From contig NZ_JAMZNK010000023.1 in assembly GCF_027980145.1 (NCBI RefSeq), forward strand, positions 1 through 64,000: a stretch of 64,000 nt of DNA, in the 5' to 3' direction. This DNA is from Flavobacterium azizsancarii. GTDB taxonomy: Bacteria; Bacteroidota; Bacteroidia; Flavobacteriales; Flavobacteriaceae. Below, one piece after another: positions 1 through 8,009 of the stretch (within the stretch, counting starts at the first letter, position 1; every line of letters begins with the position of its first letter). The notes beneath the pieces are model-generated. The model saw only the letters and a list, made by a program, of their open reading frames with translations, ran no database searches and was not told where the DNA came from. Both the position numbers and the translations under genes were made by a program.

Positions 1-27
1 GACATGTACCTAAAATGTATCGTAAAT

Positions 28-110
28 TAAGAACCGCCTTGGTACGGATCCGTATGCCAGGTGGTGTGGAAGGTCACCTAGGGAACTAATCCCTAGGTTC
101 CTATCCGATT
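28..110 (+). mobile_element. 3' end of a group II intron (domains V and VI), left part outside the window
   Basis: A domain V-like hairpin begins near GAACCGCC (31-38) and closes with GGTGGT (61-66) around a GGAUCC-containing loop. It is followed by a second hairpin with arms 77-83 and 91-97 and an outer GGAA/TTCC pairing, as expected of domain VI. The tract ends in CCTATCCGATT at 110, the usual kind of group II 3' terminus. The reading is by resemblance to bacterial group II introns. The catalytic upstream domains and any maturase gene would lie left of position 1. It could also be an orphan 3' fragment. Confidence 0.55.
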
Positions 111-111
111 G

Positions 112-230
112 GTGATGTTTACTTCACAATTTGCAAATCATTTTTATGAACGATTTAAAGAAATTGGCGTACTTCTAAGTTAATTTATCATAATGCAATA
201 AACCATGATTCTGTCACAAAACTTATGCGG
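112..230. repeat. Degenerate copy of the tRNA-Arg island left-end repeat
   Basis: Starting at GTGA right after the intron end, this tract is nearly colinear with 23060-23230. Both contain TATGaA-GATTTaAAGA-ATTGGC-TACT, followed further on by TCTGTCACAAAA-like sequence. It is more diverged than the copies at 19658 and 23062. It probably marks an old insertion boundary. The rest of the stretch to 325 shows nothing else that I can identify. Confidence 0.4.
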
Positions 231-325
231 GATAAAAACTGTATTATTTGCCTTAGCCCTTTATAGCAGAGAAGGTATCAAGTCCACAAAGTTGAACGTA
301 TACTTTTTCCATAATCATTAACATA

Positions 326-955
326 TTAATATAATTTCGTTATCATTTCATCTATTGGCAGACGAACTTTTTTCATAGTTGCCATGTAGTCTTTTTCCAA
401 ATCACGGTATCCTAATGCAAGGATAACTGCAGCATGCAGCCCTTTTTCTTTCAAGCCCAAAACTTCATCGATAGTGGCGGCATTAAATCCTTCGATAGGA
501 GTGGCATCCACTTTCAATTCTGCCGCAGCAATAAGTGCTGTTCCTAGTGCAATATAAGCCTGTTTGGCAGCCCAAAGTGCTTTTTGTTCTGCGTTAATAG
601 CGCTAAAATAGGAATGCAATCCATTTCTAAATCCTGATAAGGCACCAGCATCAAGACCTCTTTGCTTTTCTGTCATTGCCATGTAATCGTCAATATAAGT
701 CGAAGACATATCATTGAATGCAGCAAAAACCAACAAATGAGAGCATGAGGTAATCTGTCCGTTATACGAATCAGTACCTAATTTTTTTTGGATTTCCAGG
801 TTGCTTACAACAAAAACGCGGTAAGATTGCAGACCGCAAGAAGATGCTGAAAGATTTATAGCCTCTAAGATCTGATCGATCTTCTCTTCTGTTACTTTAA
901 TGTTATTGTACGCTTTTGCGGCGTAGCGCCATTTTAAATTTTCTATCAAATTCAT
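326..955 (-). CDS. NAD(P)H-dependent nitroreductase family oxidoreductase
   Basis: A protein of about 209 residues of the NfsB/nitroreductase superfamily, FMN-dependent enzymes that use NAD(P)H to reduce nitro compounds or quinones in the cytoplasm. The N-terminus (NLIENLKWRYAAKAYNN) and the following segment with Ser-Ser-Cys-Gly-Leu-Gln fit the FMN-binding start of the family. The C-terminal half has the usual Ala/Gly-rich helix and an ALGYRD-type end. I chose the ATG at 955, because the longer reading adds nine residues that do not match the family start. It is transcribed divergently from mesX across a 267-bp gap. The physiological substrate cannot be read from sequence. Confidence 0.85.
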   Translation of the reverse strand: MNLIENLKWRYAAKAYNNIKVTEEKIDQILEAINLSASSCGLQSYRVFVVSNLEIQKKLGTDSYNGQITSCSHLLVFAAFNDMSSTYIDDYMAMTEKQRGLDAGALSGFRNGLHSYFSAINAEQKALWAAKQAYIALGTALIAAAELKVDATPIEGFNAATIDEVLGLKEKGLHAAVILALGYRDLEKDYMATMKKVRLPIDEMITKLY

Positions 956-1088
956 TACTATGTCAATCTTAAATTTTGGCAAATATAAATGATATTATTT
1001 TCTTTTTCGAGTTTTTGAAGCGCTCTGGGAAACTCCAAGTCAATCATCTTAGGCTACTAAAGAATATTTATCTGTTTTACTTCATTAT

Positions 1089-1118
1089 TATATTTGTTTA
1101 AAGATTAATAATCTTTAA
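1089..1118 (+). promoter_or_regulatory. Candidate promoter and palindromic operator upstream of mesX
   Basis: TATATTTG (1089-1096) fits the Bacteroidota -7 consensus TAnnTTTG. Immediately downstream lies a perfect 10-bp inverted repeat around one central base (TTAAAGATTA-A-TAATCTTTAA, 1098-1118). A repressor or activator could bind there and control mesX-mesD. No clear -33 TTG is at the right distance, so the promoter part is weak. I saw no riboswitch fold in this leader. Confidence 0.35.
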
Positions 1119-1222
1119 TAATTTATGTAAAAAGAATAATTAACTGATTTTATGTATAAATAAAAATATTTAATCTTTTATATTCAAATTTGCAGGGTAA
1201 AAAAACTAAATATCACCATCAA

Positions 1223-2275
1223 ATGAAAGCGAACATACAAGAAGATAGGGGAATAAACGAAAAGCATAATATTGAAAACACCCAGAATACAATCCAGAAT
1301 GATTTTGCATTCACACTAAAGAGCACTTGTTTAGATGAAAACTATCATCCCTCAAGTCAAACGCGTTTGACAACCAATTTTGCAAACCTGGCCAGAGGAG
1401 GTAATCGCCAACAAAACTTACGTAATGCATTAAATATGATTAACAATCGATTCAATGCATTGGCTCACGTGGACAATCCAAAAGCTGATCGTTACCTTGT
1501 AGAACTTGAAATCATCACAGTAACGATGAGTATTGATGATAAGAATGGTATTAAGAATCTGCCGTTGATTGAAGTTTTAAAAACGAATATTTTTGACCAC
1601 AAGACTAGTCAGCGTATCGAAGGTATTGCCGGAAATAATTTTTCTTCTTATGTTCGTGATTATGATTTCAGTATTTTATTGATCGAGCACAATAAAAATA
1701 AATCTAATTTTTGTCTTCCTGAAAATTTTGGTGATTTGCATGGAAAACTGTATAAGTGCTTTGTCAGTTCAGCCACTTATAAAGAGCACTTCAAGATGTC
1801 ACCGATCATTTGTCTAAGTGTATCGAGCAATAAAACTTATACTCGAACTGAGTATCAGCATCCGGTTCTGGGTTTTGAGTATCTGCAGGATCAGTATTCT
1901 ATCACTGATGAATATTTCTCTAAAATGGGATTAAAAGTTCGTTTTTTCATGCCTCAGAATAGTGTGGCACCGATGTCTTTTTATCATTCCGGAGATCTGC
2001 TTGCTGATTATACTGATCTTGGACTAATCAGCTCAATCAGCACGATGGAGACTTTCCAGAAAATTTATCGCCCTGAAATCTACAATGCAAATTCAGTGGC
2101 TGGGAAAATCTATCAACCTAATCTTAAACACGAAGATTATTCATTGACCCGCGTGGTTTATGACCGCGAAGAGCGCAGCCAATTGGCTGTTGAACAGGGT
2201 AAATATGCAGAAGAACATTTCATTAAGCCTTATAAAAGTCTCCTGGAACAATGGTCTGCTAATTTTACCCTTTAA
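1223..2275 (+). CDS. mesX: MesX (DUF1852), partner of the folate-independent methionine synthase MesD
   Basis: About 350 residues. The conserved DUF1852 block starts near residue 28 (FAFTLKSTCLDENYHPSS) and includes TNFANLARG and an Arg/Asn-rich stretch. DUF1852 proteins are encoded next to MesD-type core methionine synthases and have been reported to be required for their function; their biochemical role is not settled. The start is placed at ATG 1223 (MKANIQEDRG), because the longer frame opens on TTG at 1190 inside the leader. The stop is 30 bp before mesD on the same strand, so the two are very likely co-transcribed. The candidate operator at 1098-1118 lies upstream. Confidence 0.8.
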   Translation: MKANIQEDRGINEKHNIENTQNTIQNDFAFTLKSTCLDENYHPSSQTRLTTNFANLARGGNRQQNLRNALNMINNRFNALAHVDNPKADRYLVELEIITVTMSIDDKNGIKNLPLIEVLKTNIFDHKTSQRIEGIAGNNFSSYVRDYDFSILLIEHNKNKSNFCLPENFGDLHGKLYKCFVSSATYKEHFKMSPIICLSVSSNKTYTRTEYQHPVLGFEYLQDQYSITDEYFSKMGLKVRFFMPQNSVAPMSFYHSGDLLADYTDLGLISSISTMETFQKIYRPEIYNANSVAGKIYQPNLKHEDYSLTRVVYDREERSQLAVEQGKYAEEHFIKPYKSLLEQWSANFTL

Positions 2276-2305
2276 TTGATTACAACACATTAAAATTATA
2301 CTATT

Positions 2306-3337
2306 ATGAAGAAATTATTATTACCCACCTCAATTGTTGGAAGTTTACCCAAACCTGCCTGGCTTGCACCACCCGAAAAACTTTGGTCACCATGGAAATT
2401 AGATGGCGATCAGCTATTTGAAGGGAAACAAGATGCTTTACGCATTTCTCTGCACGAACAACAATTGGCAGATCTGGATATCATTTCTGACGGTGAGCAG
2501 ACACGTCAGCATTTTGTAACGACTTTTATCGAGCATTTAAGCGGTGTAGATTTTGAAAATCGTAAAACAGTAAAAATCCGTAACCGTTATGACGCGAGTG
2601 TTCCAGTGGTGGTAGGTGAGGTTGCACGTCAAAAAGCAGTTTTTGTTGAAGATGCTAAATTTTTACGTAAACAGACTAACAAGCCTATAAAATGGGCATT
2701 GCCAGGTCCGCTGACAATGGTAGATACCTTGTACGACGACCATTATAAAAGCCGGGAAAAATTGGCATGGGAATTTGCGATAGCACTCAATGAAGAAGCA
2801 AGAGAACTTCAAGACGCAGGGGTAGATATTATCCAGTTTGATGAACCTGCATTTAATGTGTTCTTTGATGAAGTAAACGATTGGGGAATGGCAGCATTAG
2901 AAAGAGCCATTGAAGGTTTACACTGTCAAACTGCGGTTCATATTTGCTATGGTTATGGAATACAGGCAAATACTGATTGGAAAAAGACATTAGGTTCAGA
3001 GTGGCGACAATACGAAGAAATTTTCCCGAAAATTCAAAAATCTAAAATTGATGTGGTGTCTTTAGAATGTCACAACTCTAATGTACCTTTAAATTTAATG
3101 GAACTTGTTCGAGGTAAAAAAGTAATGGTAGGTGCCATTGATGTAGCAAGCAACACTATCGAAACACCAGAAGAAGTAGCTGATACGCTGCGTAAAGCTC
3201 TTGAGTTTGTAGATGCCGAAAATCTTTACCCTTCTACAAACTGCGGTATGGCCCCACTATCTCGAAACGTAGCCAGAGGCAAGTTAAGTGCTTTACGCGC
3301 AGGGGCAGAAATTATACGTAAAGAACTTGGGATTTAG
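2306..3337 (+). CDS. mesD: MesD, core-type folate-independent methionine synthase
   Basis: 343 residues, equal to the catalytic C-terminal half of MetE without its N-terminal half. The zinc-site residues are visible: His212 and Cys214 (HIC), Glu254 (LECH) and Cys313 (TNCGM). The start is SIVGSLPKP, and an FDEPAF motif lies at 178-183. MesD proteins make methionine by methylating homocysteine with a methyl donor other than methyl-folate; work on this family links activity to MesX and oxygen. The methyl donor cannot be read here. The gene follows mesX after 30 bp. The alternative would be another core-MetE subfamily, but the MesX neighbour favours MesD. Confidence 0.82.
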   Translation: MKKLLLPTSIVGSLPKPAWLAPPEKLWSPWKLDGDQLFEGKQDALRISLHEQQLADLDIISDGEQTRQHFVTTFIEHLSGVDFENRKTVKIRNRYDASVPVVVGEVARQKAVFVEDAKFLRKQTNKPIKWALPGPLTMVDTLYDDHYKSREKLAWEFAIALNEEARELQDAGVDIIQFDEPAFNVFFDEVNDWGMAALERAIEGLHCQTAVHICYGYGIQANTDWKKTLGSEWRQYEEIFPKIQKSKIDVVSLECHNSNVPLNLMELVRGKKVMVGAIDVASNTIETPEEVADTLRKALEFVDAENLYPSTNCGMAPLSRNVARGKLSALRAGAEIIRKELGI

Positions 3338-3503
3338 TCTCAATTTATTAATTAGAATAGGATTTCCTTGCCTCATGCGTGCTGTCCGTAGAATTTAGCA
3401 GAGCGAGTCTGCGGACAGACTAATGAATCTAGAGAATCCACGTTTATCTGCGTAAGACATTTTTGTAATCTTGACTCTACGGACGAATAATATTTAAAAC
3501 ACA

Positions 3504-4496
3504 TTGAAGAAATTATTAGAAGTATTAAAAAAAGTAGGTTTCGACGGTTTCCTGTTAATGATAGCCACCATGATTCTGATGGCTTATTTTTTGCCAAAGC
3601 CAGGCATGATCAAAGAACCTGTTTCGCTGGAGGAGATTGCCAATGCTGGTGTTTCCTTGATTTTTTTGTTTTATGGCATGCGACTGAGTGTTGAGAAACT
3701 AAAAGCCGGACTTTCTAACTGGAAAATGCACATTGTCGTCCAGTTGACCACCTTTTTATTTTTTCCGCTCATTGTTTTGGCATTTCGCCCGTTGTTTGTC
3801 AATAACGGCTTCGAGCTGCTTTGGCTTGGTGTATTTTTTCTGGCAGCATTGCCATCCACAGTTTCCTCTTCGGTGGTGATGGTTTCCATCGCTAAGGGAA
3901 ACATTCCCGCAGCCATTTTCAATGCTAGCATTTCCAGTTTGATTGGAGTAGTCGTTACGCCTATCTGGGTTGGGCTTTTTATAGCTTCTGCGACAGGCAA
4001 TTTTGATGTTACTCATATCGTCATAAAGTTGATTCTTCAAGTCTTGCTGCCTGTCATCATTGGCATAAGCCTCAATTCCCGTTTGGGTGCCATTGCCGAA
4101 AAATACAAGAAACAGCTCAAATATTTCGATCAGGCAGTTATTCTAACGATTATTTACACGTCGTTTTGCAAGTCATTTTCCGAACATCTTTTTGAAGGCT
4201 TCACCGCCCTTGAACTTGCCGGACTCGCTGCAGGGATGATGGCGTTGTTTTTTGCTGTATTCTTTTGTGTCGGATTACTCAGCCGCTTGCTTGGTTTTTC
4301 AGATGAAGACCGTATTACTGTCTTATTCTGCGGGTCTAAAAAGTCATTGGTACACGGCACCGTTATGTCAAAAGTACTTTTTCAGCACAGCACCATCACT
4401 GGCATCATATTGCTGCCGCTCATGCTTTACCATGCCTTGCAATTGATTGCCGCTAGTATCATCGCTCAGGGTATGGCTCGACGAAAAGAAGTATAA
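3504..4496 (+). CDS. Bile acid:sodium symporter (SBF/YfeH-type) family transporter
   Basis: 330 residues with about nine to ten hydrophobic segments, beginning with a short amphipathic helix (KKLLEVLKKVGFDGF) and ending near ALQLIAASIIAQGMARRK. The pattern fits the SBF-like YfeH group of inner-membrane sodium-coupled transporters. The start is TTG at 3504: a TAA stop lies in frame three codons upstream and the first ATG would remove part of the first conserved segment. It lies 166 bp after mesD on the same strand. That gap contains an imperfect hairpin (GTCCGTAGA and TCTGCGGAC arms, about 3389-3418), so co-transcription is uncertain. The substrate is unknown. Confidence 0.78.
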   Translation: MKKLLEVLKKVGFDGFLLMIATMILMAYFLPKPGMIKEPVSLEEIANAGVSLIFLFYGMRLSVEKLKAGLSNWKMHIVVQLTTFLFFPLIVLAFRPLFVNNGFELLWLGVFFLAALPSTVSSSVVMVSIAKGNIPAAIFNASISSLIGVVVTPIWVGLFIASATGNFDVTHIVIKLILQVLLPVIIGISLNSRLGAIAEKYKKQLKYFDQAVILTIIYTSFCKSFSEHLFEGFTALELAGLAAGMMALFFAVFFCVGLLSRLLGFSDEDRITVLFCGSKKSLVHGTVMSKVLFQHSTITGIILLPLMLYHALQLIAASIIAQGMARRKEV

Positions 4497-4661
4497 TTTT
4501 ATTTATGACGTGGCCTTTTATCTTTTTTCGATCAAGGGCATCAAGGATAACTCTCCCTGCTATAAAATAATGCCTTTTAGATTTTTATACTGTGAAGATC
4601 AATGCTGCAGTATGTTATGTTTTTAACTTGTGTAAAATAAGATTTTTGTATTGTTTTTGGT

Positions 4662-4669
4662 TATATTTG
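4662..4669 (+). promoter_or_regulatory. Candidate -7 promoter box for the Lrp gene
   Basis: TATATTTG matches TAnnTTTG and lies 56 bp before the ATG. An upstream TTTG (4645-4648) is only 13 bp away instead of about 19, so this is a weak call. Confidence 0.3.
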
Positions 4670-4724
4670 AAGAATTTTATTCTGTTTTAGAAATAAATTA
4701 AACCTGTTTAAAGTAAAATATTCT

Positions 4725-5177
4725 ATGGAACAAATAGATGATATTGATCTTCAATTATTAAATATACTGCATGATAATTCTAAGTATACAGTAAAAGAGC
4801 TTGCTAAGATGGTAAATCTTTCGGCATCGCCTGTTTTTGAGCGAATTAAAAGATTAGAAAACAGTGGCTATATTAAGAAGTATATAGCACTCCTTGATGC
4901 AGAAAAATTAAACAGGGGATTCATCGTTTTCTGTAATATCAAACTTAAACAGCACGATCGTAATATCGGAAATCAGTTTGTTAGTGATATTATGAAAATA
5001 GAAGAAGTTGTGGAATGTTACAATATCTCTGGTGATTACGATTTTTTAATGAAAGTTTCTGCTAAAGACATGAAGCATTATCAGGATTTTGTTTTTAATA
5101 AATTGGGATCAGTTGAAAGTATAGGGAGTACTCAAAGTACCTTTGTTATGTCGGAGATAAAAAATATGTATGGATAG
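4725..5177 (+). CDS. Lrp/AsnC family transcriptional regulator
   Basis: 150 residues. The N-terminal winged helix-turn-helix is clear (DDIDLQLLNILHDN, then ELAKMVNLSASPVFERIKRLE), followed by the C-terminal RAM/AsnC effector domain ending in STFVMSEIK. Members bind amino acids and control amino-acid metabolism as dimers or octamers. The gene lies downstream of mesX-mesD and the symporter on the same strand, so control of methionine-related genes is possible but only inferred from position. A hairpin at 5248-5270 lies beyond its stop. Confidence 0.9.
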   Translation: MEQIDDIDLQLLNILHDNSKYTVKELAKMVNLSASPVFERIKRLENSGYIKKYIALLDAEKLNRGFIVFCNIKLKQHDRNIGNQFVSDIMKIEEVVECYNISGDYDFLMKVSAKDMKHYQDFVFNKLGSVESIGSTQSTFVMSEIKNMYG

Positions 5178-5247
5178 TTCTGCGATGGCTTATTTATTTG
5201 AAATTCGTTTCCTGACTTCGTGTCCGTAAATAATGTTCTAAAACAAA

Positions 5248-5270
5248 AAAGAGACTTTCAAAGTCTCTTT
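5248..5270. terminator. Bidirectional hairpin terminator
   Basis: Arms AAAGAGACTT and AAGTCTCTTT with a 3-base loop. It sits between the Lrp gene and the converging XRE remnant, with A- and T-rich flanks on both sides. Confidence 0.7.
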
Positions 5271-5298
5271 AATAGAATTAATATATATTGACAAATAA

Positions 5299-5560
5299 TT
5301 ATTTATTAATCAATTTTTCAAGCCTCACCATCATCTCATCTTTTTCTTTCAGCATACGCTCGTATAACTCAATTTTTTCATCATATAATTGAACAATTTT
5401 GTCAACAGGATTGAAAGAGGGTTGGTAGCTAAATCCAGAGGCGACAGCGTTATCCTTAAAATCTTGGAATGAATAAGTATTTGCAATTACATTCACCGCT
5501 TGTTATTCATCAAAATTCTAAATAGCTTCAACAGGAATTTTTAATGCATCAGAGATTTTA
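5299..5560 (-). pseudogene. XRE-family regulator, decayed (C-terminal part with in-frame stops)
   Basis: The readable 65-residue frame (5299-5496) ends in a coiled coil (VDKIVQLYDEKIELYERMLKEKDEMM is shortened here) typical of the C-terminus of flavobacterial helix-turn-helix regulators. Continuing upstream in the same frame gives NKISDALKIPVEAI, a stop (TAG, 5518-5520), NFDE, a second stop (TAA, 5503-5505), then QAVNVIANTYSF. This is the normal continuation of such regulators, and at least one more stop lies further upstream. The DNA-binding part is not intact, so the gene is very probably dead. Confidence 0.7.
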
Positions 5561-5653
5561 TTAAGTATACACTAGTATTAAGTATTCCGATTTTTTTAGT
5601 TTCTAAAGTGTCTTTAAGGTCTGAATTCTAAAATTAACAATTGTGACAATCTT

Positions 5654-6043
5654 TTAATCCAGTGGCAAAACTATCCTGTCCTTAATTTTAGATGACCATT
5701 GAACCTGCCACATACGTCCATCAAGCTGATCAATCAAAATGAAATTATATATATTCGTCGTTGGATAAAGAAAGAATCTGCCATTTTTTTCTTCTTCGGC
5801 TGAAACACGAGGTGTTAAAAATAAAGGAGATTCAAATTTTCCTTTTCCCGCATCCCATTGCACCTGCCACATTTGCCCATTTTTTGTGTTTAACTTAATA
5901 AATGTCCCAATATTATAGGTTGAAAAAAGGCGATACACAATATCGTTATCAGGCGAAACGATAGGAGTTGTGGTTGTTTGATTTTGTGCAAAGACAGTCA
6001 TTGCTGTCAAACTAATAATTAGAGAAAATAGCATTTTATTCAT
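5654..6043 (-). CDS. Secreted protein of unknown function with a duplicated MWQVQW motif
   Basis: 129 residues. A signal peptide is clear (MNKMLFSLIISLTAMTVFA followed by Q). The mature part contains two similar units, each with Gly-Gln/Arg-Met-Trp-Gln-Val-Gln-Trp preceded by a hydrophobic strand ending in Leu-Asn or Asp-Gln-Leu. This suggests a small two-blade or two-repeat beta fold in the periplasm or outside the cell. I do not recognise a named family. It stands alone between the decayed XRE gene and a serine hydrolase, both on the same strand. Confidence 0.6.
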   Translation of the reverse strand: MNKMLFSLIISLTAMTVFAQNQTTTTPIVSPDNDIVYRLFSTYNIGTFIKLNTKNGQMWQVQWDAGKGKFESPLFLTPRVSAEEEKNGRFFLYPTTNIYNFILIDQLDGRMWQVQWSSKIKDRIVLPLD

Positions 6044-6257
6044 ATCGTCATTTCTATTTATTCGATTATTATTTAGCTCCTTGTTTTAAACTTGCGTTAC
6101 GTTCTTCATTAATCGCGAATACCATTCAGTATCTTAGCGAGGCCAGTAAGTACGGAGCCTATTATGTTTTGTAAAGATAAAATTTCTTAACAAACGTAAA
6201 CATTTTTGATTATAAAAAAGCATAAGACAATTTTTGTCGTGGTGTTTTTACAATGCT

Positions 6258-7706
6258 TTAATTTATTTTATTTGCCTGAGAACTGTCACCGTTTGCTTTC
6301 CAAATTTCAATCGATTTACCTTCTCCTTTAGGAAAGATGAGTTTCAAAGACTTTTCAGGAATTAAAAATTGATTTTCGGCAATGGGGATTAGCTGGTATC
6401 TGTCTGAGTTGATCAGTACAAAAAGCTTATCATCCTCTTTTGTAATTATCAAAAAATTTCCTTCCCAGTCAAACTGACCTGTAAATTGCTTTAATGACTT
6501 AATATCAATTGAGACTGCATCATAGAATTCGGGACGGAAATAATCCCATTTATATTCCTCGGCTACTGCACGCTGGATACAATCAAATAGATCCTGAGTA
6601 TTTTCACCATTGCTCATCACGATAACAGCCTGATCATTATCAACTGATCCAAATATAAAGGAAGTAAAGCCATGACTGTGTCCATTATGCCTGAATACGA
6701 TATCATTTTTATAGGTCCAAAGTGAAAATGCAAGTTTATCTTTATCTTCTCCTTTGTTAAAAACGTTTTTGCTCATTTCCTCAGATAATAGGATGTGCGA
6801 CTCTGTTTTATAGTCTTTTATTAAAGAAATAACGAATTTTCCCAGATCATCGGGTGTTGTCCAGATTGCGCCTGCCGCTCCAAACGGATATATTTTACGC
6901 GGGAACGGACGTAGATTTCCGGAATATCCAGTTGCTACCCTGTTTCTTAACTGCTCAGGAAGTGACTGCTGAAAAGTACTGTTTTTCATCCCGCACGCGT
7001 TAAACACAAGCTGATCTACAGCATTGGCAAAGGATTGGCCACTTGCATCTGCAATCAGTTCTCCAACAATTAAGTAACCGGTGTTAGAATATTTACGGGT
7101 CTTTCCTGGCTCATTAAAAAAACGAAGTCCCGGATCAACAGAGGGGTTTTTACCATTCAGCATCTGTTCAAAGGTTGGAATAGAGTCCTTTTCCATATAT
7201 TCTGACCAAAGTTGTCGGTCCAGACCAGAAGTGTGTGACAGTAATCTTCTTAAGGTTACTTTTTGTGTTTTTGTAAACTCGTTTTCGGGCATCTTCCATT
7301 CGACCAGTTTTTCATTTATATTTTTATCTAAATCCAGTTTACCTTTTTCCACAAGATTTAAAGCAGCAACTGCTGCAACAGGTTTGGCCAGAGAGGCTCC
7401 CGCAAATACCGTGTTGACATTTACCTTTATTTTTTTTTCAATATCGGCATATCCATAATCTGCAGACCACGCCATTTTGCCCTTATCAATAAAAATAATT
7501 CTTAACCCGGGGATGTTGTCGCGCTTTAAAAAATCAGAGATTGACATTTTTTTAGTCTGTCCTTTAATGGAATAAATTGGAATCAGATTGTTTTCTATAT
7601 TTTTAAAATGCTTAAGATCTGTTTCTTTTCCGGACACATTATTCTGGGCTTTTGCAGTCCAAAATAAAACACACAATATTAATGATGCTAAAAATCGAGT
7701 TTTCAT
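6258..7706 (-). CDS. Secreted serine hydrolase of the beta-lactamase (class C/PBP) family
   Basis: 482 residues with an N-terminal signal peptide (LASLILCVLFWTAKAQ). The active-site SxxK motif is Ser105-Leu-Ala-Lys108 (FAGASLAKPVAA), and a YSN motif lies near residue 205 (RKYSNTGYL). The C-terminal 100 residues look like the beta-rich domain common in Bacteroidota members. Such proteins are periplasmic or lipid-anchored esterases or peptidases; few are true beta-lactamases. The gap upstream (7707-8009) separates it from the divergent AraC gene. Confidence 0.85.
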   Translation of the reverse strand: MKTRFLASLILCVLFWTAKAQNNVSGKETDLKHFKNIENNLIPIYSIKGQTKKMSISDFLKRDNIPGLRIIFIDKGKMAWSADYGYADIEKKIKVNVNTVFAGASLAKPVAAVAALNLVEKGKLDLDKNINEKLVEWKMPENEFTKTQKVTLRRLLSHTSGLDRQLWSEYMEKDSIPTFEQMLNGKNPSVDPGLRFFNEPGKTRKYSNTGYLIVGELIADASGQSFANAVDQLVFNACGMKNSTFQQSLPEQLRNRVATGYSGNLRPFPRKIYPFGAAGAIWTTPDDLGKFVISLIKDYKTESHILLSEEMSKNVFNKGEDKDKLAFSLWTYKNDIVFRHNGHSHGFTSFIFGSVDNDQAVIVMSNGENTQDLFDCIQRAVAEEYKWDYFRPEFYDAVSIDIKSLKQFTGQFDWEGNFLIITKEDDKLFVLINSDRYQLIPIAENQFLIPEKSLKLIFPKGEGKSIEIWKANGDSSQANKIN

Positions 7707-8009
7707 AATTATATTTTTCCGTTAATGATGATTGAAGTTATTAATAAGACAGTTAAATACTGTTTTTGTTACATCAAAATGATTTATAAGTAGGTTCTAA
7801 GGTCAAAAAAAAATAAAACTCCGAAGTTATTTGATTTTGGAGTTTTACAATTTGGTTTGGATACCCTGTTAGGCAATATCATTAAGTTAAGTTTTTAAAA
7901 GTAAAATTATTGTAACTCAAACCCGTTTTTATCCGCGTCAAAATTAGACGCTGATTTGAGAGTTAGATTATAAGATCTTAAACAAGTTTGAATTTCTTAA
8001 CTTTACATA
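7707..8009. other. Intergenic stretch with a hairpin and a repeat fragment
   Basis: It holds a hairpin at 7815-7846 (arms AAAACTCC and GGAGTTTT). At 7849-7890 there is a fragment (AATTTGGTTTGGAT, CCTGTTaGG) matching part of the repeat found at 19746 and 23153. It also contains the upstream region of the AraC gene. No gene is seen. Confidence 0.5.
7815..7846. terminator. Terminator-like hairpin (TTTGATTTTGGAG family)
   Basis: AAAACTCC and GGAGTTTT arms around a 16-base loop. The loop and right arm share TTTGATTTTGGAG with hairpins at 11182 and 19820. Flanks are A-rich on the left and T-rich on the right. Confidence 0.4.

Noticed and set aside
985..1222. A SAM or cobalamin riboswitch upstream of mesX
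   Set aside because: I found no conserved riboswitch core; only a palindrome and a promoter box are visible.
6044..6257. An integron attC site in the gap before the serine hydrolase
   Set aside because: Some GCGTTACG-like bases occur, but no paired core sites or cassette structure could be found.
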